DNA of 64,000 nucleotides from Streptomyces venezuelae (lineage in GTDB: Bacteria; Actinomycetota; Actinomycetes; Streptomycetales; Streptomycetaceae), in NCBI RefSeq assembly GCF_008642335.1, contig NZ_CP029191.1, positions 6,820,001 through 6,884,000 of the forward strand. The letters are read 5' to 3'. The notes below the pieces were generated by a model. The model ran no database searches, had not been told where the DNA came from, and saw only the letters and a program-made list of their open reading frames with translations. Shown piece by piece: positions 41,353 through 50,202 of the stretch (positions are counted from its first letter, which is position 1; each line of letters begins with the position of its first letter). The position numbers were made by a program, and so were the translations under genes.

Positions 41353-41670
41353 ATGAGCACTGAAGCCGAGCCGAACACGAACACGAGCACCGATCGCCGC
41401 AAGCGCATGGACCTCGACCCCGACACCGTCGAGCGGGATCTGGTGAAGCTGGTCCTGACCATCGTCGAACTGCTGCGTCAGCTGATGGAGCGGCAGGCCG
41501 TGCGCCGCTTCGACACCGGTGAGCTGACCGAGGAGCAGGAGGAGCGGATCGGCCTCACGCTGATGCTCCTGGAGGACCGGATGGCCGAGCTCCGGGGCCG
41601 GTACGGGCTGCGGCCCGAGGACCTGAACCTGGATCTCGGACCGCTGGGCCCGCTGCTCCCCAGGGAGTGA
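41353..41670 (+). CDS. gvpK: Gas vesicle protein GvpK
   Basis: The 105-aa protein matches GvpK: RMDLDPDTVERDLVKLVLTIVELLRQLMERQA broken at the first Pro, then AVRRFDTGELTEEQEERIGLTLMLLEDRMAELR and the ending DLNLDLGPLGPLL. GvpK is required for vesicle assembly in other hosts. It closes the operon, 3 nt after gvpS, and converges on the methyltransferase gene with no clear hairpin between. Confidence 0.93.
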   Translation: MSTEAEPNTNTSTDRRKRMDLDPDTVERDLVKLVLTIVELLRQLMERQAVRRFDTGELTEEQEERIGLTLMLLEDRMAELRGRYGLRPEDLNLDLGPLGPLLPRE

Positions 41671-41698
41671 CCCGGGAGAGGACCGGCGGGCGGGCGCG

Positions 41699-42508
41699 TC
41701 ACTTCCGGCAGAGCACCTCGCCGTGCAGCACCGCGAACCACGCGTCCTCCCGCGCGCCCCACTCCCGCCACCCCGCGGCGATCGCGCCGAGCCGTTCCGC
41801 GTCCGTGTGGCCGCCCTCCACCGCGCGCCCGGCGTAGGAGGAGTCGACCGTGCGGTCCGCCCACAGGCCGCTCCACCAGGCGCGCTCGTCCTCGGAGCTG
41901 TAGCACCAGGTGTCCGCGGTCGCGGTGACGTCCGCGAAGCCGGCCTCCAGGGCCCAGGACTTGAGGCGGCGCCCCGCGTCGGGCTCGCCGCCGTTGGCGC
42001 GGGCCACTTGGCGGTAGAGGTCCAGCCACTCGTCCATGACGGGCATCCGGGGGTGCCAGGTCATCGCCTCGTAGTCCGCGTCGCGCACCGCGACGATGCC
42101 GCCCGGTCTGCAGACCCGCCGCATCTCGCGCAGCGCCCGCACCGGATCGCCGACGTGTTGGAGGACCTGATGGGCGTGGACGACGCAGAAGGAGTCGTCG
42201 GGGTAGTCGAGGTCGTGCACGTCCGCGACGGCGAACTCGACGTTGTCCACCCCGCGTTCGGCCGCGGTGGCGCGGGCCCGGTCCAGGATGCCGGGGGCGC
42301 GGTCCACGCCGGTGACCCGGCCGTCCGGCACGAGCGCGGCCAGATCGGCGGTGAGGGTGCCGGGGCCGCAGCCGATGTCGAGGACCGTCATGTCGGGCTC
42401 GAGCGAACCGACCAGATAGGCGGCCGAGTTGGCGGCGGTGCGCCACGTGTGCGAGCGCAGCACGGACTCGTGGTGCCCGTGCGTGTAGACGGCGGTCTCC
42501 TGCGGCAT
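41699..42508 (-). CDS. Class I SAM-dependent methyltransferase
   Basis: The 269-aa enzyme has motif I VLDIGCGPGTLTADLA, the acidic motif II VTGVDRAPG, motif IV VVHAHQVLQHVGDP and post-motif RRVCRPGGIVAVRD, the UbiE/COQ5-like arrangement. The substrate is unknown. ATG 42508 follows GGAG; the longer frame upstream passes through a tandem repeat in the leader. It may be transcribed after the PAP2-kinase gene or from its own promoter in the 117-nt gap. Confidence 0.9.
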   Translation of the reverse strand: MPQETAVYTHGHHESVLRSHTWRTAANSAAYLVGSLEPDMTVLDIGCGPGTLTADLAALVPDGRVTGVDRAPGILDRARATAAERGVDNVEFAVADVHDLDYPDDSFCVVHAHQVLQHVGDPVRALREMRRVCRPGGIVAVRDADYEAMTWHPRMPVMDEWLDLYRQVARANGGEPDAGRRLKSWALEAGFADVTATADTWCYSSEDERAWWSGLWADRTVDSSYAGRAVEGGHTDAERLGAIAAGWREWGAREDAWFAVLHGEVLCRK

Positions 42509-42525
42509 GGCGGAGCTCCTTCGTG

Positions 42526-42579
42526 TGCGAGTACGAAGACTGCGAGTACGGAGACCGTACGCCGCCATGCCGAATGGCG
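42526..42579. repeat. Tandem 15-bp repeat and inverted repeat before the methyltransferase
   Basis: TGCGAGTACGAAGAC (42526-42540) is followed directly by TGCGAGTACGGAGAC (42541-42555), one mismatch apart. Just beyond lies CGCCAT-GCCGA-ATGGCG (42563-42579). All lie upstream of the methyltransferase start and could form a regulator site. Confidence 0.5.
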
Positions 42580-42625
42580 AGACCTGCGTATCAATATGTG
42601 GTCAAGCGGTGGTGTCGGAGCACTC

Positions 42626-44167
42626 TCAGCGGAGGTTGCTCAGCGGGCGGTACACGGTCAGCGCCTCCGGCAGCTTGTCGATGAGCAACGAGCCCTCGAC
42701 GTGCGTCACTTCACCGTCGAACGCCACGGCGGTGCCCTCGCCGAGCCCGTCCACCCGCAGCCTGGGCAGCCGCGCGGCCGCCTGCGCGGGGGAGCGCACC
42801 TCGGGTCCGGTCAGCGCGGCGGCCAGGAGCCGGGCGCCCGGCCTGCGCCCGCCGTGCACGATGCGCACATCGAGCAGACCGTCCGCCAGGTCGAGCCTGC
42901 GGCCCGGGGTGAGACCCGGCCGGTGGTACGTGCAGTTGCCCGCGAACAGCAGCCACAGCGCGCGGTCCTTGCCACGGAACTGAGCGGTCAGCGGGTGCTC
43001 GTCGGAGCGCAGGATCTTCAGCGCCGCGAGCACCGAAGCGGGCCAGCCGCCGATGCGTGGCGACCAGTGCTCGCGCTGCCGCACCAGCTCCGGGTACACG
43101 CCCAGGCTGAACGTGTTGAGGAAGTACCCCTCCTTGGGCTCCCCGGACTTCGACCCCTCCGCGGTGAAACGGCCCACGTCGACGGCGACCGCCTCGCCCG
43201 CCTCCACCGCACCCGCCAGGTCGTGGGCGTCCTCCACCCCGAGGTCGTACGCGAAGTGATTGAGGGTGCCGCCGGGCAGCACCGCGAGCGGCAGACCGTG
43301 GTGGAGCGCGACGCGCGCCGCGGCGTTGACCGTGCCGTCGCCGCCGCACACCCCGAGGACCGTCGCGCGGGCCGCCGCCTTCTCCAGCTCGGCGCCCACG
43401 TCGGCGGGGTCGGCGACGACGACCTCCGCCTCGGGCAGCGCGTCGCTCAGCGCCTTCACGCGCTGCGGAGTGCCCGCACCCGTATTGGTCACCAGGACCA
43501 GACCGGCACCGCCCGGCAGCGCGGGCGCCGTCACCCGGGGCCGTCCCGGCGGCGCGAGCTGCGACCGCGTCGGCACCAGACCCCGCACCGCGAACGCCGC
43601 GCCCGCGCCCAGCGCGCCGCCCACCAGGACGTCGCTCGGATAGTGCGCCCCGGTGTAGATGCGGGAGACCGCGACGGCGGTGGCGAGCGGCGCGACGGCC
43701 GCGCCCCAGGCCCGCGACTCCAGCGCCACGCCCGTGGCGAACGCGGCGGCGGACGCCGCGTGACCCGAAGGGAAGGACGTGGTGATGGGCTGCCGCTTCA
43801 ACTGGCGTATCAACGGCACCGCGTCGAGCACCGGCCGGGCGCGGCGCACCGAGCGCTTGCCCAGCGTGTTGATCGTCGCGGAGGCCAGTGCCAGCGAGGC
43901 GACGCCGCGCACCGCGGCGCGCCGGGCCCGCGGGGTCCGCGTCGCGGTGATCGCCGCGGCCGTCGCGAACCACAGCACGCCGTGGTTGGCGCTCTGGCTG
44001 AGCCCCGGAAGCACCCGGTCGGCGCCGGGCCAGTGCCGCTTGGCGACCGCTTCGAAGAGCCGGCTGTCGAAGGAGACCAGACGGGCCTTGACCGGGCGGT
44101 GCCCGGCGGCGGGACGGGACAGGTCGAGACCGGAGACGTCCGGGGAGTCAGCGCACATGGCGCTCAC
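42626..44167 (-). CDS. PAP2 phosphatase-diacylglycerol kinase fusion protein
   Basis: The 513-aa protein joins an N-terminal membrane PAP2 phosphatase (about 40-215; KRSVRRARP, SFPSGHAASAAA and SRIYTGAHYPSDV are its three motifs) to a C-terminal lipid kinase (about 220-510; CGGDGTVN and LPGGTLNHFA). Such fusions are known in actinobacteria and may interconvert phosphatidate and diacylglycerol or act on related lipids. The frame reaches 44251, but GTG 44167 is favoured because GGAGG is 9 nt upstream; ATG 44158 is an alternative. It diverges from the ABC-F gene. Confidence 0.9.
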   Translation of the reverse strand: MSAMCADSPDVSGLDLSRPAAGHRPVKARLVSFDSRLFEAVAKRHWPGADRVLPGLSQSANHGVLWFATAAAITATRTPRARRAAVRGVASLALASATINTLGKRSVRRARPVLDAVPLIRQLKRQPITTSFPSGHAASAAAFATGVALESRAWGAAVAPLATAVAVSRIYTGAHYPSDVLVGGALGAGAAFAVRGLVPTRSQLAPPGRPRVTAPALPGGAGLVLVTNTGAGTPQRVKALSDALPEAEVVVADPADVGAELEKAAARATVLGVCGGDGTVNAAARVALHHGLPLAVLPGGTLNHFAYDLGVEDAHDLAGAVEAGEAVAVDVGRFTAEGSKSGEPKEGYFLNTFSLGVYPELVRQREHWSPRIGGWPASVLAALKILRSDEHPLTAQFRGKDRALWLLFAGNCTYHRPGLTPGRRLDLADGLLDVRIVHGGRRPGARLLAAALTGPEVRSPAQAAARLPRLRVDGLGEGTAVAFDGEVTHVEGSLLIDKLPEALTVYRPLSNLR

Positions 44168-44249
44168 GTACCCCCGCCTCCGCCGTTCAGGCCGCCCCCG
44201 CGGGGAAACGGTTTGCCCGGGCGCCCTTCGGGCACGGAGAATCCCGCTC

Positions 44250-45878
44250 ATGGGACATCTGGAAGCCGCACACCTCGAGTACTACTTGCCGGACGGGCGG
44301 GCGCTGCTCGGTGATGTCTCCTTCCGGGTCGGCGAGGGCGCGGTCGTCGCCCTGGTCGGGGCGAACGGCGCGGGCAAGACCACCCTCCTGCGGCTGATCT
44401 CCGGCGAGCTCCAGCCGCACGGCGGCAGCGTCACCGTCAGCGGCGGCCTCGGCGTCATGCCGCAGTTCGTCGGGTCCGTGCGCGACGAGACCACCGTGCG
44501 CGACCTGCTCGTCTCCGTCGCCCAGCCGCGGATCAGGGCGGCCGCGCAGGCCGTCGACGCCGCCGAGCACCTGATCATGACGGTCGACGACGAGGCCGCC
44601 CAGATGAAGTACGCCCAGGCGCTCTCCGACTGGGCGGAGGTCCAGGGGTACGAGGCCGAGACGCTGTGGGACATCTGCACGACGGCAGCGCTCGGCGTCC
44701 CCTACGACAAGGCCCAGTTCCGCGAGGTCCGCACCCTCTCCGGCGGCGAGCAGAAGCGTCTCGTCCTGGAGGCCCTGCTGCGCGGCACCGACGAGGTGCT
44801 GCTCCTCGACGAGCCGGACAACTACCTCGACGTGCCCGGCAAGCGCTGGCTGGAGGAGCAGCTCAAGGAGACCCGCAAGACCGTTCTGTTCGTCTCCCAC
44901 GACCGCGAGCTGCTCGCCCGCGCCGCCGAGAAGATCGTCAGCGTCGAGCAGAGCCCCGAGGGCGCCGACGCCTGGGTGCACGGCGGCGGCTTCGAGACGT
45001 TCCACGAGGCCCGCAAGGAACGCTTCGCGCGCTTCGAGGAGCTGCGCCGCCGCTGGGACGAGAAGCACGAGCAGCTGAAGAAGCTGGTCCGCACCCTGCG
45101 CCAGGCCGCCGACGTCAGCCATGAGATGGCGTCGCGGTACCACGCGGCCCAGACCAGGCTTCGCAAGTTCGAGGAGGCCGGACCGCCGCCCGAGCCGCCG
45201 CGCGAGCAGGACATCACCATGCGCCTGCACGGCGGACGCACCGGGGTCCGGGCCGTGACCTGCGAGAACCTCGAACTGACCGGCCTGATGAAACCCTTCG
45301 ACCTGGAGGTCTTCTACGGCGAGCGGGTCGCCGTCCTCGGCTCTAACGGCTCCGGCAAGTCGCACTTCCTGCGGCTGCTCGCGGGCGACACCGAGAACCC
45401 GGTGGCGCACACCGGGCTCTGGAAGCTCGGCGCGCGCGTCGTGCCGGGACACTTCGCGCAGACCCACTCCCACCCCGAGCTGATGGGCCGCCCGCTCCTG
45501 GACATCCTGTGGCGCGAGCACGCGCAGGACCGCGGCGCCGCGATGTCCCGGCTCCGGCGGTACGAACTGACGCAGCAGGCCGAGCAGAAGTTCGAGCGGC
45601 TCTCCGGCGGCCAGCAGGCCCGCTTCCAGATCCTGCTGCTCGAACTGCAGGGCTGCACGGCGCTGCTCCTCGACGAGCCCACGGACAACCTGGACCTGGA
45701 GTCGGCCGAGGCGCTGCAGGAAGGCCTCGAGGCCTTCCAGGGCACGGTTCTCGCCGTCACCCACGACCGCTGGTTCGCCCGCTCCTTCGACCGCTACCTG
45801 GTCTTCGGCAGCGACGGCCACGTCCGCGAGACGCCGGAGCCGGTGTGGGACGAGCGGCGGGTCGACCGCGTGCGGTAG
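44250..45878 (+). CDS. ABC-F family ATPase
   Basis: The 542-aa protein has two nucleotide-binding domains and no membrane segments: Walker A GANGAGKTT with signature LSGGEQKR and DEPDNYLD in the first, GSNGSGKSH with LSGGQQAR and DEPTDNLD in the second. They are joined by a charged helical linker (about 250-320). ABC-F proteins act on the ribosome in translation control or antibiotic protection. The Ser-His in the second Walker A (GKSH) is slightly unusual. Whether it protects against a drug cannot be told. Confidence 0.9.
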   Translation: MGHLEAAHLEYYLPDGRALLGDVSFRVGEGAVVALVGANGAGKTTLLRLISGELQPHGGSVTVSGGLGVMPQFVGSVRDETTVRDLLVSVAQPRIRAAAQAVDAAEHLIMTVDDEAAQMKYAQALSDWAEVQGYEAETLWDICTTAALGVPYDKAQFREVRTLSGGEQKRLVLEALLRGTDEVLLLDEPDNYLDVPGKRWLEEQLKETRKTVLFVSHDRELLARAAEKIVSVEQSPEGADAWVHGGGFETFHEARKERFARFEELRRRWDEKHEQLKKLVRTLRQAADVSHEMASRYHAAQTRLRKFEEAGPPPEPPREQDITMRLHGGRTGVRAVTCENLELTGLMKPFDLEVFYGERVAVLGSNGSGKSHFLRLLAGDTENPVAHTGLWKLGARVVPGHFAQTHSHPELMGRPLLDILWREHAQDRGAAMSRLRRYELTQQAEQKFERLSGGQQARFQILLLELQGCTALLLDEPTDNLDLESAEALQEGLEAFQGTVLAVTHDRWFARSFDRYLVFGSDGHVRETPEPVWDERRVDRVR

Positions 45879-45912
45879 CCCCGCCGCCCACCCACCGCTC
45901 GAAACCGGTCTC

Positions 45913-47463
45913 TCAGCCGAAGGCCGGGGAGGCCGGGGAGGCCGGCTGCGTGGGCCTGACGCCCGGCGTGGCCCGGCACGTCACGTCCTTCGCCGGCAGC
46001 CTGCCGGTGACCAGGTACTCCGTGGCGGTGTCCTCGGCGCACCGGTTGGCCGGGCCCGCGGACATCCCGTACACGACGCCGTGCCCCTCGCCCTCGTCGA
46101 CGGTCACCAGCCGGGAGCCCTTGAGCGCGCGGTGCATGCCGCGCGCCGTCGACAGGGGGGTCTGCGAGTCCCACTCGTTCTGCACGATCAGCGAACGGAC
46201 GTGGTTGTCGACCTTCGTCGGGGGCTCCACCGGACGGTCCCAGAAGGCGCACGGGTTGATGTTGGACGCGAAGTCGCCGAACAGCGGATGGCGGGCGGCG
46301 TCACGGACCGAGTCGCGGTGGTAGGTCTTCGGGTCGCGCGGCATGGGCGCGTCACCGCACACGACGGTCCAGAGCGCCGACACCAGGTTGTCCGTGGCCT
46401 CCGGCTCCGTCGGGAAGTCGGGCACCGGCTTGCCCGCGGCGGCGTCCTTCAGCATGCCGACGAGCTCGGCGGCGCTGCGGGGGGTGAAGAACTCGCGGCG
46501 CAGGAAGCCGCGGATGTCGGTGCCGGTGAGCTTGGCCGTGCCCACGTCGATCGGGTCGCGGTCGGCCCGCTTCACCAGGTCCCAGAAGGTACGGGAGACT
46601 TCGGCCGGCGTCTTCCCCAGGTCGTACGTCGCCGAGTGCGCGGCGGTCCACCGCGTCCAGCGCGCGAACGCGGGCTCGGCCTCCGACGCCCACACCTGGA
46701 ACATCTTGCGCCACATCATCTTCGGGTCGACGGCGCTGTCCAGGACGAACCGGTCGGCGCGCCGGGGGAACAGCTGCGTGTACACGGAGCCGAGCGCGGT
46801 GCCGTACGAGACGCCGTAGTACGAGATCTTCTTCTCGCCGAGGACGGCCCGCAGGACGTCCATGTCCCGCGCGGTGTTGCGGGTCGTCATGTGCGAGAGC
46901 GCCGGGCCCGTCTGCTTGCGGCACTTGTCCGCGACGGTCTTCGCCCGGGCGACGCTCTCGCCGAACGGCCGGTAGGAGCGCGGGAAGCGCTTCTCGTCGT
47001 CGGTGAGCCCGCACTCGACGGGGGTGCTCCGGCCGATGCCGCGGGGGTCGAACCCGATGAGGTCGTACCGCTCGGTGACGGACTTGGGCATCGTCTCGGT
47101 GAAGTACAGCGGTAGGTCGAGCCCGGGGCCGCCGGGACCGCCCGGATTGGAGAGCAGGACACCGCGGCGCTTCGCGGGGTCGGTCGCCTCGATCCGGGAT
47201 ATCGCGACGTCGATGACGGTGCCGCCGGGGTCGCGGTAGTCCAGCGGCACCTTGAGGGTGGCGCACTGGTAGGCGGCGGGCGTGTCGGATCCGCACCGCT
47301 TCCAGTCCGGCTTCTGGTCGGTGAACCGGCTCAGCGGGCGGCTCCCGGTGTCCTGCCGGGGCGCGGCCGAGGCCGGCAGCGCGGCGAGACCGGGGGCCAG
47401 TACGGCGGTGAGGCCGAGGGCGACGAGCGGTAAGCGGCGGCGTCTCGGTACGGAGTGGGGCAC
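45913..47463 (-). CDS. Secreted alpha/beta hydrolase (tripeptidyl aminopeptidase-like, S33)
   Basis: The 516-aa precursor has a signal peptide (RRRRLPLVALGLTAVLAPG, cut near ASA-AP). An S33-type hydrolase follows with oxyanion loop NPGGPGGPGLD, nucleophile Ser in YYGVSYGTALG, Asp in QNEWDSQTPL and His in EGEGHGVVYG. A Cys-containing C-terminal domain (about 430-500) is typical of Streptomyces Tap/SlpD/SlpE. These release N-terminal tripeptides from extracellular proteins. The gene is single, with 193 nt of upstream spacer. Confidence 0.9.
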   Translation of the reverse strand: MPHSVPRRRRLPLVALGLTAVLAPGLAALPASAAPRQDTGSRPLSRFTDQKPDWKRCGSDTPAAYQCATLKVPLDYRDPGGTVIDVAISRIEATDPAKRRGVLLSNPGGPGGPGLDLPLYFTETMPKSVTERYDLIGFDPRGIGRSTPVECGLTDDEKRFPRSYRPFGESVARAKTVADKCRKQTGPALSHMTTRNTARDMDVLRAVLGEKKISYYGVSYGTALGSVYTQLFPRRADRFVLDSAVDPKMMWRKMFQVWASEAEPAFARWTRWTAAHSATYDLGKTPAEVSRTFWDLVKRADRDPIDVGTAKLTGTDIRGFLRREFFTPRSAAELVGMLKDAAAGKPVPDFPTEPEATDNLVSALWTVVCGDAPMPRDPKTYHRDSVRDAARHPLFGDFASNINPCAFWDRPVEPPTKVDNHVRSLIVQNEWDSQTPLSTARGMHRALKGSRLVTVDEGEGHGVVYGMSAGPANRCAEDTATEYLVTGRLPAKDVTCRATPGVRPTQPASPASPAFG

Positions 47464-47656
47464 GTGGGAGGTCCTTCCGTCGTAACAGGTGCTGTTGATC
47501 GGTTGGACGCGGAAACAGAGCTCTCTGCCTCCCCGGCGGACACGGCTGTTTCAGGACATTTACGGGGTTCCTGTACGCGCCGGTTCGCCCGTGCGGTGCG
47601 CGCGCGGCCCGTGTGCGGTGCATCCTGGGTAGTACGCAGAGCGATCGGAGCGATCC

Positions 47657-47890
47657 ATGAACGGAGTCGATCCGGGCAGGCTGGACGACCAGCAGCTCAT
47701 CAAGGAGCTGGAGACGATCCACCGCACCCGCCACAGCACCCTGCTGCACGGTTCGAGCGATGCCCTGCGGGCCCACAACGACCGCATGGCGGAACTCGAA
47801 GGCGAGTACTTGCGCCGCCATCCGCGCAGGTCGGTGGCCGGGGGCCGGACCCGCGCGGGCGCGCGGGAGAGGGGAAGCACGAGCACATGA
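47657..47890 (+). CDS. DUF6158-like small protein
   Basis: The 77-aa protein reads GVDPGRLDDQQLIKELETIHRTRH (split by the first Leu turn), then LLHGSSDALRAHNDRMAELEGEYLRR and a basic tail. The helical core resembles a family of small actinobacterial proteins labelled DUF6158, often near stress genes. The role is unknown. Its end overlaps the next start by 4 nt. Confidence 0.75.
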   Translation: MNGVDPGRLDDQQLIKELETIHRTRHSTLLHGSSDALRAHNDRMAELEGEYLRRHPRRSVAGGRTRAGARERGSTST

Positions 47891-48465
47891 CGGACCACCG
47901 GACCCTCCTCGCGCGGCACGGCGAGGCGCTCGACCTGTTCACCGACCGCGTGCACGCCGTAGGCGCCGACCAGTGGGACGACCCCACCCCCTGCACGGAC
48001 TGGACCGTGCACGACCTGGTCAACCACCTCGCGTCCGAGCAGCTGTGGGTGCCGCCGCTGCTGCGCGACGGAGCCACCACGGAGTCCGTCGGCGACGCCT
48101 TCGACGGCGACATGCTCGGCCCCGACCCGGTCGCCTCCTGGGACACCGCGTCCGCCGCCTCACGCGCCGCGTTCCGCGAGGAGGGCGCCCTGGACCGCAC
48201 CGTCCACCTGTCGTTCGGCGAGGCATCGGCGCCGTTCTACGCCGGGCAGATGATCACCGACCTCGTGGTGCACGCCTGGGATCTGTCCCGCGCGATCGGC
48301 GCCGACGAGACACTGCCCGAGGCCTTGGTCGACTTTGCGCTTTCCGAAGTGAGGCCTTACGCAGAGGAGTTGGAGAAGAGCGGCCTCTTCGCCCCGGCCG
48401 TCGAGTCGCCCGCCGACGCCGACGAGCAGACGAAACTCCTGAACCTCCTCGGCCGCGAGGTCTGA
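47887..48465 (+). CDS. TIGR03086/DinB-like metal-binding protein (mycothiol-dependent enzyme fold)
   Basis: The 192-aa four-helix protein has the TIGR03086 pattern: DPTPCTDWTVHDLVNHLASE near the N-terminus with a His, a middle Asp/Glu, and MITDLVVHAWDLSRAIGAD with the paired His. The three His residues match the metal site of mycothiol-dependent maleylpyruvate isomerase-like proteins. It may be a mycothiol S-transferase; substrate unknown. ATG 47887 overlaps the preceding gene. Confidence 0.85.
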   Translation: MTDHRTLLARHGEALDLFTDRVHAVGADQWDDPTPCTDWTVHDLVNHLASEQLWVPPLLRDGATTESVGDAFDGDMLGPDPVASWDTASAASRAAFREEGALDRTVHLSFGEASAPFYAGQMITDLVVHAWDLSRAIGADETLPEALVDFALSEVRPYAEELEKSGLFAPAVESPADADEQTKLLNLLGREV

Positions 48466-48525
48466 AGATCGTTCCAAGTCCGAGATCGCTCCACCGTCTT
48501 TCGGCTCGCGAACAGAGGGAACCTG

Positions 48526-49539
48526 ATGTTCATGAGAGTCGGAGTGGTGGATGTGGGTTCGAACACGGTGCGGCTCGTCGTCGCGGACGCCGACGGACAG
48601 GTGCCGTTGCCGGTCCACACGGTGAAGAGACGGCTGAGGCTGGGAGAGCATCTGGACGACGAGGGACGCCTCGGCGAGGAGCCGGTCCGCGAACTGGTCG
48701 CCGCGGTCCGCGACGTACAGGAGGAGGCGCAGCGCTGGGGGGTGTACGAACCCTTCGCCTTCGTCACCTCGATCGTGCGGGACGCCCCGAACCGGGCCGA
48801 GGTCCTGGAAGCGGTGGAGGCCGGTACGGGCATCCGGCTGCGCACCCTGTCGGGGGAGGCCGAGGCGGAGCTGACGTTCCTCGCCGCCCGCAGATGGATG
48901 GGGTGGCGCGCGGGACCGCTGGTGCTCTTCGACATCGGCGGCGGATCGCTCGAAGTGGCCTTCGGGCGCAGCCGCCTGCCGGACTACGCGGCGTCGCTGC
49001 CGCTCGGGGCGAGACGGCTGACGCGGGACCTCTTCGGCGGCCAGGACCCGCCCCGCCCCGAGGACCTGAAGGCGGTGCGCCGCCAGGTGCGCCACCAGCT
49101 GCGGGACGTGGCCGCCCGGATCCGCTGGGAGATGCCGCACACGGCCGTCGCCACGTCCCGCACGTTCCAGCAGCTGGCCAGATTGTGCGGCGCGGCTCCC
49201 GGCCGCTACGGCCCGTTCGTGGAGCGGCAGTTGAGCCGCGTCGCACTCGGCGGGGCGCTCAAGGAGCTGGCGTCGCTGCCCGCCGAGCGGCGCGCCCAGC
49301 TGCCCGGCATCTCGGCGGCGCGCGCCGGTCAGTGCGTGGCCGGCGCGGTCGTCGCCCACACGGCGATGAAGCTGACCGGCATCGAGGAGGTCACCGTCTG
49401 CCCCTGGGCCCTGCGCGAGGGCATCCTGCTCCGCTACATCGAGGACGGTGACGCGGACTGGTGGGCGGGTGAGCACGTGCACACGGGTGACACGAGCCGC
49501 ACCGCCCAGATGCTGCTGCCGGTGCCCGCAGGGACCTGA
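48526..49539 (+). CDS. Ppx/GppA family phosphatase
   Basis: The 337-aa protein has the ASKHA-fold phosphate loops: VVDVGSNTVRLVVAD at the start and VLFDIGGGSLEVAFG near 140, with catalytic Glu in SGEAEAELTF and an adenosine/phosphate loop near ALREGILLRYIED. It resembles exopolyphosphatases and pppGpp phosphatases; in actinobacteria the short (about 310-340 aa) forms mainly hydrolyse polyphosphate. GAGGG is 6 nt before ATG 48526. It stands by itself between the mycothiol-type protein and DJ-1. Confidence 0.9.
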   Translation: MFMRVGVVDVGSNTVRLVVADADGQVPLPVHTVKRRLRLGEHLDDEGRLGEEPVRELVAAVRDVQEEAQRWGVYEPFAFVTSIVRDAPNRAEVLEAVEAGTGIRLRTLSGEAEAELTFLAARRWMGWRAGPLVLFDIGGGSLEVAFGRSRLPDYAASLPLGARRLTRDLFGGQDPPRPEDLKAVRRQVRHQLRDVAARIRWEMPHTAVATSRTFQQLARLCGAAPGRYGPFVERQLSRVALGGALKELASLPAERRAQLPGISAARAGQCVAGAVVAHTAMKLTGIEEVTVCPWALREGILLRYIEDGDADWWAGEHVHTGDTSRTAQMLLPVPAGT

Positions 49540-49557
49540 GGCGCGCCCCGGAAGGGG

Positions 49558-50118
49558 TCAGCCGGACTGCGGCTTCGCCCCCTTGGCGAACTCCGCGAGG
49601 AACGCCTCGCAGAACGCCTTGAGGTCGTCCGGCTTGCGGCTGGTGATGAGCGTGTTGGGGCCGCCGGTGCAGACCTTGACCTGCTCGTCGACCCAGGTGC
49701 CGCCCGCGTTGCGGATGTCGGTCTTCAGGCTCGGCCAGGAGGTCAGGGTGCGGCCGCCCAGCACGTCCGCCTCGACGAGCGTCCAGGGGGCGTGGCAGAT
49801 GGCCGCGACGGGGAGGCCGCGGTCGAAGAAGTCCTTGACGAACGCCACGGCCTTCTCGTCCGTGCGCAGGTAGTCCGGGTTGGCGACGCCGCCGGGCAGC
49901 ACGAGCCCGTCGAACGCGTCGGCCCGTGCGTCGGCCACGACCTCCTGGACGGGGAAGGTGTCCGCCTTGTCGAGGTGGTTGAAGCCCTGGATCTCACCGG
50001 GGTCCGTGGACACCAGGACGGCCTCGCCGCCCGCGTCCCGGACGGCCTGCATGGGGTCCGTGAGTTCGATCTGCTCGACGCCCTCGGGCGCTACGAGGAA
50101 CGCGATGCGCTGCGGCAT
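49558..50118 (-). CDS. DJ-1/PfpI family protein
   Basis: The 186-aa protein has a flavodoxin-like core with the reactive Cys108 in AAICHAPWTL after a sharp nucleophile elbow, a supporting Glu in PEGVEQIEL and VLPGGVANPDYLR. The H109 that follows Cys fits PfpI/YhbO-type proteins linked to general stress and carbonyl repair. The promoter region holds three spaced GTACAAG repeats. It lies 84 nt downstream of the CBS gene on the same strand. Confidence 0.9.
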   Translation of the reverse strand: MPQRIAFLVAPEGVEQIELTDPMQAVRDAGGEAVLVSTDPGEIQGFNHLDKADTFPVQEVVADARADAFDGLVLPGGVANPDYLRTDEKAVAFVKDFFDRGLPVAAICHAPWTLVEADVLGGRTLTSWPSLKTDIRNAGGTWVDEQVKVCTGGPNTLITSRKPDDLKAFCEAFLAEFAKGAKPQSG

Positions 50119-50149
50119 GGCGGAGTCGTCCTTCCTGTTGGCTGATTTC

Positions 50150-50177
50150 GTACAAGGTCGTACAAGGGTTGTACAAG
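50150..50177. promoter_or_regulatory. Three GTACAAG repeats spaced by one helical turn
   Basis: GTACAAG occurs at 50150-50156, 50160-50166 and 50171-50177, with starts 10 and 11 bp apart, so all three copies face one side of the helix. This lies 32-60 nt ahead of the DJ-1/PfpI start. Direct repeats of this spacing are typical of cooperative activators (PhoP, SARP types), though the sequence does not match their consensus well. Confidence 0.5.
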
Positions 50178-50202
50178 ATCTGATTGTCCGTATGGGTGTG
50201 GT

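Noticed and set aside
42626..44167. PAP2-diacylglycerol kinase fusion as a novel architecture
   Set aside because: The combination is already known in actinobacteria, so it is annotated but not listed as a finding.
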